DNA of 64,000 nt, from assembly GCF_007678255.1 (NCBI RefSeq), contig NZ_VEED01000002.1, positions 620,001-684,000 of the forward strand, read 5' to 3'. Numbering within the stretch: the first letter of the stretch is position 1; each line of letters begins with the position of its first letter. This DNA is from Bacillus sp. X1(2014) (GTDB taxonomy: Bacteria > Bacillota > Bacilli > Bacillales_B > DSM-18226). Positions 1-9,507 of the stretch are shown in pieces. The translations under genes and the position numbers were made by a program. The notes below the pieces were generated by a model. The model made no database searches and was not told the origin of the DNA. It saw nothing but the letters and a program-made list of their open reading frames with translations.

Positions 1-13
1 ATTAAGCGGAAGT

Positions 14-57
14 AATCCACCTAGGGCTGCTAAACTCGAGGGTGGATTATTTTTTTT
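14..57 (+). terminator. Hairpin at the 3' end of the holin-like toxin gene
   Basis: AATCCACC (14-21) pairs with GGTGGATT (41-48), and a run of T follows on the plus strand (50-57). Read rightwards it is an intrinsic terminator. Read leftwards it is the 3' hairpin of the toxin mRNA, whose stop codon lies inside the right arm. This fits a convergent toxin/antisense RNA pair sharing a terminator region, but the antisense promoter would lie left of the window edge. Confidence 0.6.
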
Positions 58-130
58 GGTTAAAAGACAGAACGGCAACGATCAGGCTTCCAAATGCAAA
101 CATAATCATAAATGTTTCAAATACTGTCAA
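47..130 (-). CDS. Holin-like type I toxin (Hol-Tox family), 27 aa
   Basis: A 27-residue peptide beginning MTVFETFMIMFAFGSLIVAV and ending NQKK, made almost entirely of one membrane-spanning helix with a short polar lysine tail. This is the typical form of the Firmicute putative holin-like toxin family, whose members are thought to insert in the membrane and to be silenced by an antisense RNA. The start is TTG at 128-130. A GAGGGGGTGATG ribosome binding site lies just upstream, and an in-frame TGA immediately precedes the TTG, so no longer start is possible. The stop overlaps the 3' hairpin. A LexA-like palindrome lies about 95 bp upstream. The family call rests on recognising the sequence; toxicity and an antisense RNA are inferred. 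The gene overlaps a longer opposite-strand reading frame that has no ribosome binding site. Confidence 0.8.
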   Translation of the reverse strand: MTVFETFMIMFAFGSLIVAVLSFNQKK

Positions 131-199
131 TCAGCATCACCCCCTCTCTGTTGGGAATGTGCCGACCACCCTTGAGATATCCTACTCTATTGCTCTTCT

Positions 200-239
200 A
201 TTTTATCATGTATTCTTAAAAATAGGAACATATGTTTTG
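200..239 (-). promoter_or_regulatory. Putative toxin promoter with LexA (SOS) box
   Basis: On the minus strand TGATAAAAT (extended -10, about 200-208) lies 70-80 bp before the toxin start. Just upstream, 225-238 reads GGAACATATGTTTT, matching 11 of 14 positions of the Bacillus LexA consensus CGAACATATGTTCG, with the GAAC-N4-GTT core intact. A LexA site over the -35 region would make the toxin DNA-damage inducible. This is inferred from the motif only. Confidence 0.4.
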
Positions 240-357
240 TTTCCAAGATGAAATAGGTCCTTACGTACAAAATTATTCTTTGTTCCAACTTTATTATGGT
301 AATAAATTCCTGGGTAAGTTCCACAGGATCACCTTAAAATCCTTAAGAATGTAAAAG

Positions 358-1351
<994 letters not shown>

Positions 1352-1372
1352 TGTTATCTCCTTAAGCTACTT

Positions 1373-1441
1373 TTTTGTTGCATTTACTACAAAATTAATA
1401 TAAATTAAATATAACTTAATTTTATTGCATTTGCAATAAAA
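1373..1441. promoter_or_regulatory. Double palindrome, probable MarR operator
   Basis: 1420-1441 is a perfect 22-bp palindrome built from TTTTATTGCA, TT, TGCAATAAAA. 1373-1394 is a related imperfect one, TTTTGTTGCA, TT, TACTACAAAA. They start 47 bp apart in the shared promoter region of the MarR gene (leftward) and the acetyltransferase (rightward). MarR proteins typically bind such sites in divergent promoters, so dual control is inferred. Confidence 0.6.
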
Positions 1442-1478
1442 TTATCAAGGTCACATTAATTTAAAAGGAATGAAATAA

Positions 1479-1919
1479 ATGTATGCAAAAAGAATAATGA
1501 TGGAAGAAGATTTAAAGGCAGCATTTGCTATTCGGGAACAAGTATTCGTGAAGGAACAAGGTGTACCACTAGAAGATGAATTTGATCAATTTGATACACT
1601 GACTGGACTTTGTGAACACATAGTAGTCCATTACAATGAACAACCAGTCGGTACGGGAAGGATCAGGTTTATTGATGGAGTAGGTAAATTGGAAAGAATC
1701 TGTATCCTTGAACCTTACCGTAAATTTGGGCTTGGAAAAATCATTATACAAGCGTTAGAAGAAATCGCGGAAGAACGGGGAGCTTCGCAGGTTAAATTAC
1801 ATGGACAAACACAGGCAGAAGGTTTTTATAAAAAACTAGGGTTTAGGACTTCATCTAACATCTTTATGGAAGATGGTATCCCACATATTCTCATGCTCAA
1901 AGAATTGTCTATTAAATAA
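1479..1919 (+). CDS. GNAT family N-acetyltransferase (YjcF-like)
   Basis: A 146-residue acetyltransferase of the ElaA/YjcF-like GNAT group. The N-terminus carries the group signature FAIREQVFVKEQGVP (about residues 16-30). The acetyl-CoA loop follows at about residues 77-92 (LERICILEPYRKFGLGK), and the C-terminal FYKKLGF element lies near residue 120. It acylates an unknown small molecule or peptide in the cytosol. The ATG is preceded by AAAAGGAATG. The stop codon overlaps the start of the next gene by one base (TAATG), so the two are translationally coupled. The divergent MarR regulator and its operators suggest joint control with the PaiA-like gene. Confidence 0.8.
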   Translation: MYAKRIMMEEDLKAAFAIREQVFVKEQGVPLEDEFDQFDTLTGLCEHIVVHYNEQPVGTGRIRFIDGVGKLERICILEPYRKFGLGKIIIQALEEIAEERGASQVKLHGQTQAEGFYKKLGFRTSSNIFMEDGIPHILMLKELSIK

Positions 1920-2578
1920 TGATAATGAGGTCGAGTAAAGTGAAATATGTTTTTTATGTAGTAGGAATTTTAACATTAACCCTGGGCATTTCTTTCACTA
2001 TACAATCAGACCTTGGAACTTCACCTTTTGATGCACTTTTGGTAGGACTGTCCATAAATGTGGGGCTAACTGTGGGAAGTTGGGAAATAATAATAGCTTT
2101 CATATTGATAGGTTGTAATTCATTTTTAAAAAGACAAAGACCAGAAGTTCTGGGGTTGTTAACAGCATTTATAACGGGTATTGGTATTGATACTTGGCTT
2201 TTTTTATTGCAGAATTTGATCACACCTGAACTATGGTACAGCAAAGTGGTTTATTTTGGAATCGGCTTAGTTGTTATAGGATTAGGCACTGCAACATATT
2301 TATACGCAAATTTTGCACCGATTCCTATTGACCGATTAACATTAATCATCCAAGAATTAACTAGAACAACTATATTTTTTTCGAGAACATTCATTTACCT
2401 AGTATTCTTGATAATGGCAATTTTTTTGGATGGACCAATTGGCGTTGGAACTTTATTAACCGTTTGTTTAGGGGGACTAATACTTAATTACTTGATGCCA
2501 TTTACTGAAAAAGTATTAGACCGCATATTAACACACTCCAGTACATTACGCAATTATGATAAAGAAAAAAACATTTAA
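1919..2578 (+). CDS. YczE/YitT-type integral membrane protein
   Basis: A 219-residue polytopic membrane protein with about five hydrophobic segments. It carries the signature GISFTIQSDLGTSPFDAL near residues 23-40 and NVGLTVGSW just after, as in B. subtilis YczE and the YitT/YyaS families. Biochemical function in the family is poorly known; YczE has been tied to antibiotic (bacillaene and lipopeptide) production control. The gene overlaps the upstream GNAT gene by one base. It ends 15 bp before a dispersed hairpin repeat that probably terminates it. The pairing of an acetyltransferase with a membrane protein is suggestive, but no transport activity can be assigned. Confidence 0.75.
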   Translation: MIMRSSKVKYVFYVVGILTLTLGISFTIQSDLGTSPFDALLVGLSINVGLTVGSWEIIIAFILIGCNSFLKRQRPEVLGLLTAFITGIGIDTWLFLLQNLITPELWYSKVVYFGIGLVVIGLGTATYLYANFAPIPIDRLTLIIQELTRTTIFFSRTFIYLVFLIMAIFLDGPIGVGTLLTVCLGGLILNYLMPFTEKVLDRILTHSSTLRNYDKEKNI

Positions 2579-2592
2579 TTTAGGCAACCGTA

Positions 2593-2643
2593 AAAAAGGT
2601 GTCAGGCACCAATCAAAAAAATTCTGGATGGTGCCTGACACCC
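2593..2643. repeat. Dispersed GTGTCAGGCACC hairpin, copy 1
   Basis: GGTGTCAGGCACC pairs with GGTGCCTGACACC around a 19-base loop, between two convergent genes. The same arms recur at 21855, 37750 and 44904. It can act as a bidirectional terminator (A-run before and T-rich sequence after). See the findings. Confidence 0.8.
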
Positions 2644-2649
2644 ATTTAC

Positions 2650-3597
2650 TCATTTTAACTTTTTATAGAAGTCTAATCTCTGTTTTGCATTTTCTTTAAT
2701 GACGATATCTACGCCGGTATCAACGACTTTTTCAACATTTTCCCCTTTTGTTACTTTCAATGCAGTTTCAACACTTAAATACCCCATATCATAAGGGTTT
2801 TGTGCTATTGTACTAGAAATCGTTCCATCCTTTATAAACTTCAGCATATCGGGTATTCCGTCTGCTCCAACGACTGGAATTGTAACACCTTGTTCCTTCA
2901 ATTCCTTAATTACAAGTAAAGTGGAGGTGTCATGAGTCGCAAAGACTCCCTTAATATCAGGATGATCATGCAATAACTTTGTCATTTCTTTTTTTACTGT
3001 CTTTGCATCATCCGAATTCCATACTGTTTCTGCCGCGACTATGATCCCTGCATCTTTTAAAGCCATTTTAGCTCCATTTATCCGTTCTCTAAATATTGAG
3101 ACTGATAAATGTCCACCGATAATGGCAACTTTATTTCCAGGTTGAAGTTGCGAGGCTAAAAGCGAGCCTGCCTTTTTTCCTAGATCTACGTTATCGGTAC
3201 CGATATAAGAAGTTTTATTTTGCCAAGGATAATCTTGATCTACTAACAATACAGGAATTTCCTTTTGTTTCGTATACTTATCCAATAAAGGTATAACCGT
3301 TGAATCAATAGGTGCGACAATTAATACATCTGGATTTTCTTGATAAGTCTTCTCTAATAATCTCTTTTGTTCTCTAGTAGAACCATCAAGTGGTGCGATA
3401 ACTTTCCCTGCCATACCAAAGTCACTAAACGCTTTTTCAGCACCTGCTTTAACAATTTCCCAATATTGTGTGTCCATATTCTTTAAAACAACAACCACTT
3501 TCGGTCTTTCTTCTGCAAATGAATTAGATATAAAACTTATAATGATGACAGAAATAACAATTCCAACAAGAAATATTAGTTTTCCATATTTGAACAC
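2650..3597 (-). CDS. Periplasmic sugar-binding-type protein (RbsB fold), no transporter
   Basis: A 315-residue protein of the peripla_BP_4/RbsB family. An N-terminal hydrophobic segment (residues 6-27) is followed by FAEERPKVVVVLKN, the first strand of the binding fold. Internal blocks fit type I binding proteins: KRLLEKTYQENPDVLIVAP, VLLVDQDYPW, GTDNVDLGKKAG, IGGH and VVGADGIPDML. There is no lipobox cysteine, so it is either membrane-anchored by the N-terminal helix or secreted. No ABC permease or ATPase is adjacent. It is the last gene of a minus-strand run of two histidine kinases and a CheR, starting 39 bp after the REC-PAS kinase. That context suggests a ligand-sensing accessory protein for signalling rather than uptake. 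The ligand is unknown. Confidence 0.8.
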   Translation of the reverse strand: MFKYGKLIFLVGIVISVIIISFISNSFAEERPKVVVVLKNMDTQYWEIVKAGAEKAFSDFGMAGKVIAPLDGSTREQKRLLEKTYQENPDVLIVAPIDSTVIPLLDKYTKQKEIPVLLVDQDYPWQNKTSYIGTDNVDLGKKAGSLLASQLQPGNKVAIIGGHLSVSIFRERINGAKMALKDAGIIVAAETVWNSDDAKTVKKEMTKLLHDHPDIKGVFATHDTSTLLVIKELKEQGVTIPVVGADGIPDMLKFIKDGTISSTIAQNPYDMGYLSVETALKVTKGENVEKVVDTGVDIVIKENAKQRLDFYKKLK

Positions 3598-3636
3598 TAC
3601 ATCCTCCCCTCTCTTTTCGTTTAAGAAATGAAGCTA

Positions 3637-5700
3637 TCACTGATTAGGACTGGAATTTAACTGAAAGCGGATCGAAAAAACTGTCCCCTTATCCCCTGTT
3701 GCGATATCAATTTCGGCATGATGTCGTTTGGCAACACTGTAACAGATAGCCAAACCTAATCCAGTTCCCGTCTCCTTCGTTGTAAAGAAAGGTGTTCCTA
3801 ATTTTTGTAATACTTCTGGGCTAATGCCTTGACCCTGATCTTTTATTTCTAAAATGACGGCCTGATTTTCCGTATAGGTTTTTATGGTAAGTTTTCCGTT
3901 AGATGACATGGCATCCAGCCCATTTAATGCAATGTTTAAAATCAGTTGACGGATTTCTTTCTGATCTATGAATATATCCGGACACTGATTTAACTCCAGC
4001 TTAACATGTTTGCTTGACCGAAAAGCTTCTGCTTGAATTAATGGAGATAATGCTTCAAGTATCGTATTTAAGTTTTGCTTCTTCTTCACACTGACCTTGT
4101 TTTTGGCTAGATTTAGAAATTCCGTGATAATGGAGTTAGCCCTTGTTAATTCGTCTAACATCAAATCAATGATCTCTGCTGATAGATTAGCACTGTCATT
4201 CCTTGATAATTGTAAAAATCCTTGAACAGTAGTCATGGGATTTCTAATTTCATGGGCGATTCCTGCTGCCATCTCACCGATTAAATTCAAACGGTCTAAG
4301 CGGGACATCTCTTTCTCTAAGTGAACGGTGTCCGTAATATCTGTTAAAACAATGAGCGTACATGGTTCCGGATGGATATCAATCATTTCAGTCGATAATA
4401 ATCCATCGCGAATTTCACCATTTTTCGTCTTATAGCTAATTTTCTTATTACGAATTTTCACATCCAGATTAATAGGTCTTCCTGTGGATTCATCAATAAA
4501 ATTCTTTACATTTATTTTGTGTTTCTCCAACTCTGTCATGCTATAACCAGTAAAGTTTAACCAACTAGTATTTACTTCAATAAAGGTTAAATTCTTCTGA
4601 GAAAAAATCGCCATTAAACAGGGACTAGATTCAAAGATTTTACGAAATCTTTCTTGGGAACGGTACAGATGGCTGGCGATTTTTTCTCGTTCCCCTATCT
4701 CATTTTGTAGTCTCTCATTAGCCCTTATCAGTTCTTGGGTTCGTTTTTCTACTATTTGTTCCATATTATTGTATTGAAGTTTCTTAATCTCCTCTATCTG
4801 CTTTCTTTCTGTGACATCTCGAATGCTGCATACAAAGAGGTTTTGCTTTTCAATGGTGGTTTCACTAATTAGAATGTCAGCATGAAAGTGACTTTCATCT
4901 TTCCGGACAGCTATCGATTCTACCACCTTTCCTGCGGATTCTTTTATAGTGGTTAAGAAAGAAAACGAAGAATCTTGGACATGATCTCCCATCCATGTTA
5001 GAAAAAGCTTCAAAACATTGCCGCCGATTAATTCCTCTGCTCTGTATCCAAACATGCTTTTTATTGCTGGATTCACCGATAATATAGATCCCTGATCGTC
5101 AAACGTAAGGATCGTATCTACGATGGTTTCACCAATAACTTTAGATAATGCCTCTGTACGACGTAAATTTAAGGTGGTTCTATCTAGCTTTTTATTCATC
5201 TCATTCAGTTCAACTTTACGTTCTCGATCAGTTTGAATGATATTTTCTTGATGATTTTGGTGAATTTTAACAAATTGTTCAATTTTAAACTTCAATGTTT
5301 TTGGATTAAAGGGTTTCATAATATAATCAATGGCCCCAACTGAATACCCTTCATACACATGTTCCATATCTAGACTAATCGCTGTTATAAAAATGATTGG
5401 AATATGCCTCGTTTTTTCTCTAGCCTTAATAAGTTTCGCTGTTTCAAAACCATTTAGTCCAGGCATCTGTACATCTAGTAAAATTACTGCAAAATCTTGT
5501 TTAAGCATACATTTTAACGCTTCTTTACCCGAATTTGCGCTAACCAAGTGATAATTGGGAGATGTAAGTACAGCTTTCAATGCTAATAGATTTTCAGGAT
5601 GATCATCCACCATTAATATATTAACCTTATTAGAATGGGGATTAGTTAACTTTTCGATAGAGTTTTTCTGATGAGTCAAATTCTCTGTAACAGTGTTCAT
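3637..5700 (-). CDS. Response regulator-PAS-PAS histidine kinase
   Basis: A 687-residue cytosolic signalling protein. A receiver domain lies at about residues 26-145, with acidic D32/D33, phosphoacceptor D76 in ILLDVQMPG and K129 in MKPF. A coiled coil follows, then two PAS domains (about 185-300 and 345-460). The kinase core has H483 in GIAHEIRNP, an N box near 589-593 (LNIALNGLDA), G1 DQGQG near 621 and GTGLGLAI near 645. Having the receiver at the N-terminus suggests it receives phosphate from the upstream hybrid kinase and relays it or modulates its own kinase. No output DNA-binding gene is adjacent. The first ATG overlaps the end of cheR by 59 bases. Its best ribosome-binding-like site (GAGGGG) is 16 bases away, so an internal start such as the TTG at codon 8 is possible. 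Confidence 0.88.
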   Translation of the reverse strand: MNTVTENLTHQKNSIEKLTNPHSNKVNILMVDDHPENLLALKAVLTSPNYHLVSANSGKEALKCMLKQDFAVILLDVQMPGLNGFETAKLIKAREKTRHIPIIFITAISLDMEHVYEGYSVGAIDYIMKPFNPKTLKFKIEQFVKIHQNHQENIIQTDRERKVELNEMNKKLDRTTLNLRRTEALSKVIGETIVDTILTFDDQGSILSVNPAIKSMFGYRAEELIGGNVLKLFLTWMGDHVQDSSFSFLTTIKESAGKVVESIAVRKDESHFHADILISETTIEKQNLFVCSIRDVTERKQIEEIKKLQYNNMEQIVEKRTQELIRANERLQNEIGEREKIASHLYRSQERFRKIFESSPCLMAIFSQKNLTFIEVNTSWLNFTGYSMTELEKHKINVKNFIDESTGRPINLDVKIRNKKISYKTKNGEIRDGLLSTEMIDIHPEPCTLIVLTDITDTVHLEKEMSRLDRLNLIGEMAAGIAHEIRNPMTTVQGFLQLSRNDSANLSAEIIDLMLDELTRANSIITEFLNLAKNKVSVKKKQNLNTILEALSPLIQAEAFRSSKHVKLELNQCPDIFIDQKEIRQLILNIALNGLDAMSSNGKLTIKTYTENQAVILEIKDQGQGISPEVLQKLGTPFFTTKETGTGLGLAICYSVAKRHHAEIDIATGDKGTVFSIRFQLNSSPNQ

Positions 5701-6487
5701 AACTTGTAAATTTTATCCCCTCTCTTATACCCAACCCGAGAAACCCTGCTTGGCTTAGGCTCTCATATAATAACGTGTGGACATGATTTTGAAGAACCTT
5801 ATTAAAATAGATTAAAACATTTCGGCATATAATAATATCAAACTCGTTAAACGATTGGTCTGTTACTAAATTATGCTGGGCAAACACCACATTTTTTTGC
5901 AAAAAGGAATGGAAAAATACCTTATCATCCACTGCCTTATAATATTCCGAAAAGGCTCTTTTTCCGTCTGCCTCAATATAGTTTTTAGTGTAGAGCTGCA
6001 TCCTGTCTAATGGAAAGGTCCCTTGCTTCGCCTTTCCTAAAACACTTTTGTTTATATCAGTAGCAAATATTCTTGTTTTTTCATAAATCCCTTCTTCATG
6101 CAAGAGAATAGACATAGAATAGACCTCTTCTCCTGAAGAACAGCCAACATGCCAAATTCGAATTTCAGGATAATCTTTTACTAAAGGGATGATCTTTGTT
6201 CGGAATGTCTTAAAAAAAGAAGGATCCCGAAACATCTCTGTTACATTAATCGAGAAATCAGAAAGCAATTCCCCCATGACAACTGGATCACGAAGTACTT
6301 TTTCCTGGAGAGCAGATATGCTAGGTAGATTTTCCTTACGAACACGATGGTTAATTCTCCTTTGAATGAAAGGAAAGGCATAGTTTCGAAAATCATAACC
6401 ATAAAATCGAAAAACGGCCTCAAGCAATAAATCGATTTCTATTCTTTCTATCTCATCTGTCTGTAGAATATTAGGTTTTATTATCAA
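5642..6487 (-). CDS. CheR-type protein-glutamate methyltransferase
   Basis: A 281-residue S-adenosylmethionine-dependent methyltransferase with both CheR parts. The N-terminal helical domain (about 1-85) contains FRNYAFPFIQRRINHRVR. The catalytic domain has the SAM-binding loop WHVGCSSGEEVYS near residue 113 and FDIIICRNVLIYF near residue 222. Classical CheR methylates glutamates of chemoreceptors. Here no chemoreceptor gene is nearby, and the gene sits between two sensor kinases, 5 bp after the hybrid kinase. A non-chemotactic target, perhaps the coiled-coil region of the kinase, is likely. Its 3' end overlaps the following REC-PAS kinase. The target is inference; the enzyme family is clear. 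Confidence 0.88.
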   Translation of the reverse strand: MIIKPNILQTDEIERIEIDLLLEAVFRFYGYDFRNYAFPFIQRRINHRVRKENLPSISALQEKVLRDPVVMGELLSDFSINVTEMFRDPSFFKTFRTKIIPLVKDYPEIRIWHVGCSSGEEVYSMSILLHEEGIYEKTRIFATDINKSVLGKAKQGTFPLDRMQLYTKNYIEADGKRAFSEYYKAVDDKVFFHSFLQKNVVFAQHNLVTDQSFNEFDIIICRNVLIYFNKVLQNHVHTLLYESLSQAGFLGLGIREGIKFTSYEHCYREFDSSEKLYRKVN

Positions 6488-6492
6488 ATTCT

Positions 6493-9228
6493 TTACCCCT
6501 CCTTACTATACAGCCATACTTGCATTAAGGAAAATAACTGGTCTAAGTTAATCGGCTTACTGATATAATCCGTTGCTCCCGCATTTAAACATTCTTCTCG
6601 GCTGCGTTTCATTGCCTTAGCTGTAAGGGCGATGATTGGGATCGTTTGGAATTCAGTTAGATGACGAATGCGCCTTATTGCTTCAAATCCATCCATCTCA
6701 GGCATCATAATGTCCATTAAAATGAGGTCTGTTTCTGGATTTTCCTTTAATACCTCAATACCCTCACGGCCATTTTCTGCTACAATTATATCCATTTCAA
6801 ACTTCTCAAGAGCAATGGTTAAGGCATACACATTTCGTATATCATCATCTACAATGAGAATTTTCTTGTTTCTCAAAGAAGAAATCCCATCTTGTTTTAT
6901 TGGACCTTCTAAATCTTTTAATGAATCATCCTCATAAAGACTTATGGCAGCTTCTTCCAAAGCGGTATTACCTACTATTTGGCTGGTTGTTTGAAAGTAT
7001 GGCAAATATAAAGTGAATGTGCTTCCATTTCCCTTCGTACTAGAGACCTCTATATATCCACCTAATAACTGAGCCATTTCGCGACTAATGGACAGTCCTA
7101 ATCCTGTGCCTCCATATTGACGACTTGTCGTTCCATCTGCTTGCTTAAAGGCATCAAATATCGTTTCTTGTTTATCCTTATCAATGCCTATTCCTGTATC
7201 GATCACGGAGAAAGCAAGCATCGATTGCTCTCGAGTTTCTCCCACAAAAAGCTGCCCACTGACTTCCTTTGTTTCCTTTCGAATATCTAATGATACACTG
7301 CCACGTTCAGTAAACTTAAACGCATTTGAAAGGAGATTTTTTAAAATTTGCTGTAACCGTTGTTCATCCGTATAGATCGTCCCTGCTAAACTTGATTCCA
7401 TCTTAATTGAAAACTGGACATTTTTTTGAATCGCAAGCGGGGAAAATTGCCTTTCGATAAAATCTTGGACATCATGAAGATCTACCTCTTTAGGATTTAC
7501 ATCTAATTTTCCTGACTCCACTTTCGCCAAATCTAAGACATCATTGATTAAATGAAGTAAATCATTACCAGATGAGTAGATCGTCCGAATATACTCCACC
7601 TGCTCAACGGTAAGATTACCATCCCCGTTTTCAGCAAGTATTTGCGCTAAAATTAGTAAACTATTAAGTGGAGTTCTTAACTCGTGTGACATATTGGCTA
7701 GAAACTCGGATTTATATTGAGAGCTAAGTTCTAATTGTTGCGCTTTTTCTTCAAGCGCCTCCCTCACCTTTTCAATTTCCTTGTTCTTTTGTTCTGAGGC
7801 TATATACTGCTCCTCCAGTTTTTCATTCGTCGTCCTTAATTCCTCTTGTTGTAACTGCAGTTCTTCTGATTGAGATTGAAGTTCTTCTGTCAACGCTTGT
7901 GATTCTTGCAATAATCTTTCTGCTTTCATATGACTAACAATACTGTTAATCTTGATACCAATATTATTAGTTACGGCTTCCAATAACTTAACTTGGAGGG
8001 GACAAAAGGACTCAAATGATGCAATTTCAATGACAGCTAGTACATCATTTTCAAATTGAATCGGTAAAATAATAATATTTTTGGGTGAACCAACTCCCGT
8101 TCCTGATCCTATTTTAACGTAATGATCTGGAACATTGGTTAGTAAGATCGAACGTTTTTCAAGTGCGCATTGGCCGATAAGACCCTCTCCAAAACGAAAC
8201 CGCATATAATCTTTATTATCTAATGAAGCATAGGCAGATATCTTTCTTAAATACTGCTCTCTCTCTTCCACTTCCTTAACATAGAAAACTCCGCAAGTTG
8301 CTCCTACCATTGGGACAAGTTTTGTAATTAACAATTGTGCTAACATAGAAACATTTTCGACTTCAGGATAGATGGTGGCTATTTCAGCAATTTTTGCATT
8401 AAGCCAACTTTGATCCTCTGCTTCTTCTATTAATTGCTTCTCTAGCTTACTTTGTTCCTCTAGTGCATGTGCCATTTTATTAAATGAGACAGCGATTTCA
8501 GCTAATTCACCCTTCGTGGAAATCTTAATTCGGGGTAATGAACTAAAATCACTTGTGATAGCACTTTTCATCACTTCTGTTATGTTGTTAAGGTTATTTG
8601 TGATACCTCTAATAATCCATATCGTAAAAACAATACCAATACATAAGGCAATGGCAAGATAAATGTATATGATGGTGACAGCCCAGTTGTATGTATCTTT
8701 AGATCTTAATAGTTCATCTTTCATCTTTTGTTCTTGCAATCCATAGAGAAGATCAGCCATTTGATTCATTCTTTGCCTAATCAGTTCTGAATCTCTCCAA
8801 AAGACAGCCGGAATTTCCATTGACGGATTTAGTTTTTTTGTTGATATAGCTTGTTGACCCATAGTTAAATACTGTTCATGCAATGTTTTATATTTTGCGA
8901 TTAGTTCTTTTGATTTTTCTTGCTTGTCCATTTTTTCTAGTGAATCAATTGCAGATTGTAAATTGGTATGGGAATCTTCCCAAGAATTCGTTGTATCTAA
9001 TTGGATATCATTTCCATGAACTGTTAACATCGAGGTTAGCTCAAGACCGATTCTAGAAGTCTCGTATTTAATTTCAGAAGCCATTTCGATTCTTTCATTT
9101 AAATCATTTACAACAACGTTCATATTAACTGTCGTTTGTTTGAGCATGTTCATTAAAATGATAGCGATAATAAAAAATAGCAGCAGCAAGGACCCAATAC
9201 TTGTATAAAGTTTTGTTTTAAATTTCAT
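6493..9228 (-). CDS. Membrane hybrid histidine kinase (HAMP-GAF-HisKA-HATPase-REC)
   Basis: A 911-residue hybrid sensor kinase and the first gene of the signalling run. Two membrane helices (about 9-29 and 185-207) flank an extracellular helical sensor of roughly 150 residues. A HAMP segment follows (about 208-265), then a GAF domain (about 290-440) and a glutamine/glutamate-rich coiled coil (about 445-500). The kinase core has H515 in NMSHELRTPLN, an N box near 631-635, DTGIGI near 677 and GGTGLGLS near 706. A C-terminal receiver has D839 in LILMDIMMPEMDG and KP near 891. The family autophosphorylates and passes phosphate to its own receiver. The ATG at 9226-9228 has a GAAGGAGTTC-type ribosome binding site. 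Tight spacing to cheR (5 bp) suggests one operon; the signal is unknown. Confidence 0.9.
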   Translation of the reverse strand: MKFKTKLYTSIGSLLLLFFIIAIILMNMLKQTTVNMNVVVNDLNERIEMASEIKYETSRIGLELTSMLTVHGNDIQLDTTNSWEDSHTNLQSAIDSLEKMDKQEKSKELIAKYKTLHEQYLTMGQQAISTKKLNPSMEIPAVFWRDSELIRQRMNQMADLLYGLQEQKMKDELLRSKDTYNWAVTIIYIYLAIALCIGIVFTIWIIRGITNNLNNITEVMKSAITSDFSSLPRIKISTKGELAEIAVSFNKMAHALEEQSKLEKQLIEEAEDQSWLNAKIAEIATIYPEVENVSMLAQLLITKLVPMVGATCGVFYVKEVEEREQYLRKISAYASLDNKDYMRFRFGEGLIGQCALEKRSILLTNVPDHYVKIGSGTGVGSPKNIIILPIQFENDVLAVIEIASFESFCPLQVKLLEAVTNNIGIKINSIVSHMKAERLLQESQALTEELQSQSEELQLQQEELRTTNEKLEEQYIASEQKNKEIEKVREALEEKAQQLELSSQYKSEFLANMSHELRTPLNSLLILAQILAENGDGNLTVEQVEYIRTIYSSGNDLLHLINDVLDLAKVESGKLDVNPKEVDLHDVQDFIERQFSPLAIQKNVQFSIKMESSLAGTIYTDEQRLQQILKNLLSNAFKFTERGSVSLDIRKETKEVSGQLFVGETREQSMLAFSVIDTGIGIDKDKQETIFDAFKQADGTTSRQYGGTGLGLSISREMAQLLGGYIEVSSTKGNGSTFTLYLPYFQTTSQIVGNTALEEAAISLYEDDSLKDLEGPIKQDGISSLRNKKILIVDDDIRNVYALTIALEKFEMDIIVAENGREGIEVLKENPETDLILMDIMMPEMDGFEAIRRIRHLTEFQTIPIIALTAKAMKRSREECLNAGATDYISKPINLDQLFSLMQVWLYSKEG

Positions 9229-9507
9229 AAGAACTCCTTCATAGTTATCGAAAAAAATAGAATATTCTAATCACAAAACCTTCTGATTTAACTTACATAT
9301 TTTCTTATTTTACTTGAAGTCCTTATTATCGTCTACAGATAAAAATGCAGATATATTAACCTTTCAGTTTAATTTTACAACTTAGCTATCTACAGTAACC
9401 TTTTTTTGGGGATATACTCAAAAATATTCGGAAACATGATTTATTTCACATACAAAAAAGTCCTGATATTTTAGAATATTCTTTAAAAATAGAAATCAGG
9501 TGTAGGA

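Noticed and set aside
42..251. 69-codon plus-strand frame at the left edge
   Set aside because: It runs opposite to the Hol-Tox gene, has no ribosome binding site, and its hydrophilic product resembles no family.
9440..9507. Possible T-box or riboswitch before the ilvB-like pseudogene
   Set aside because: Only a weak CCTGAT...ATCAGG pairing is visible; no T-box core, specifier loop or known riboswitch consensus was found.
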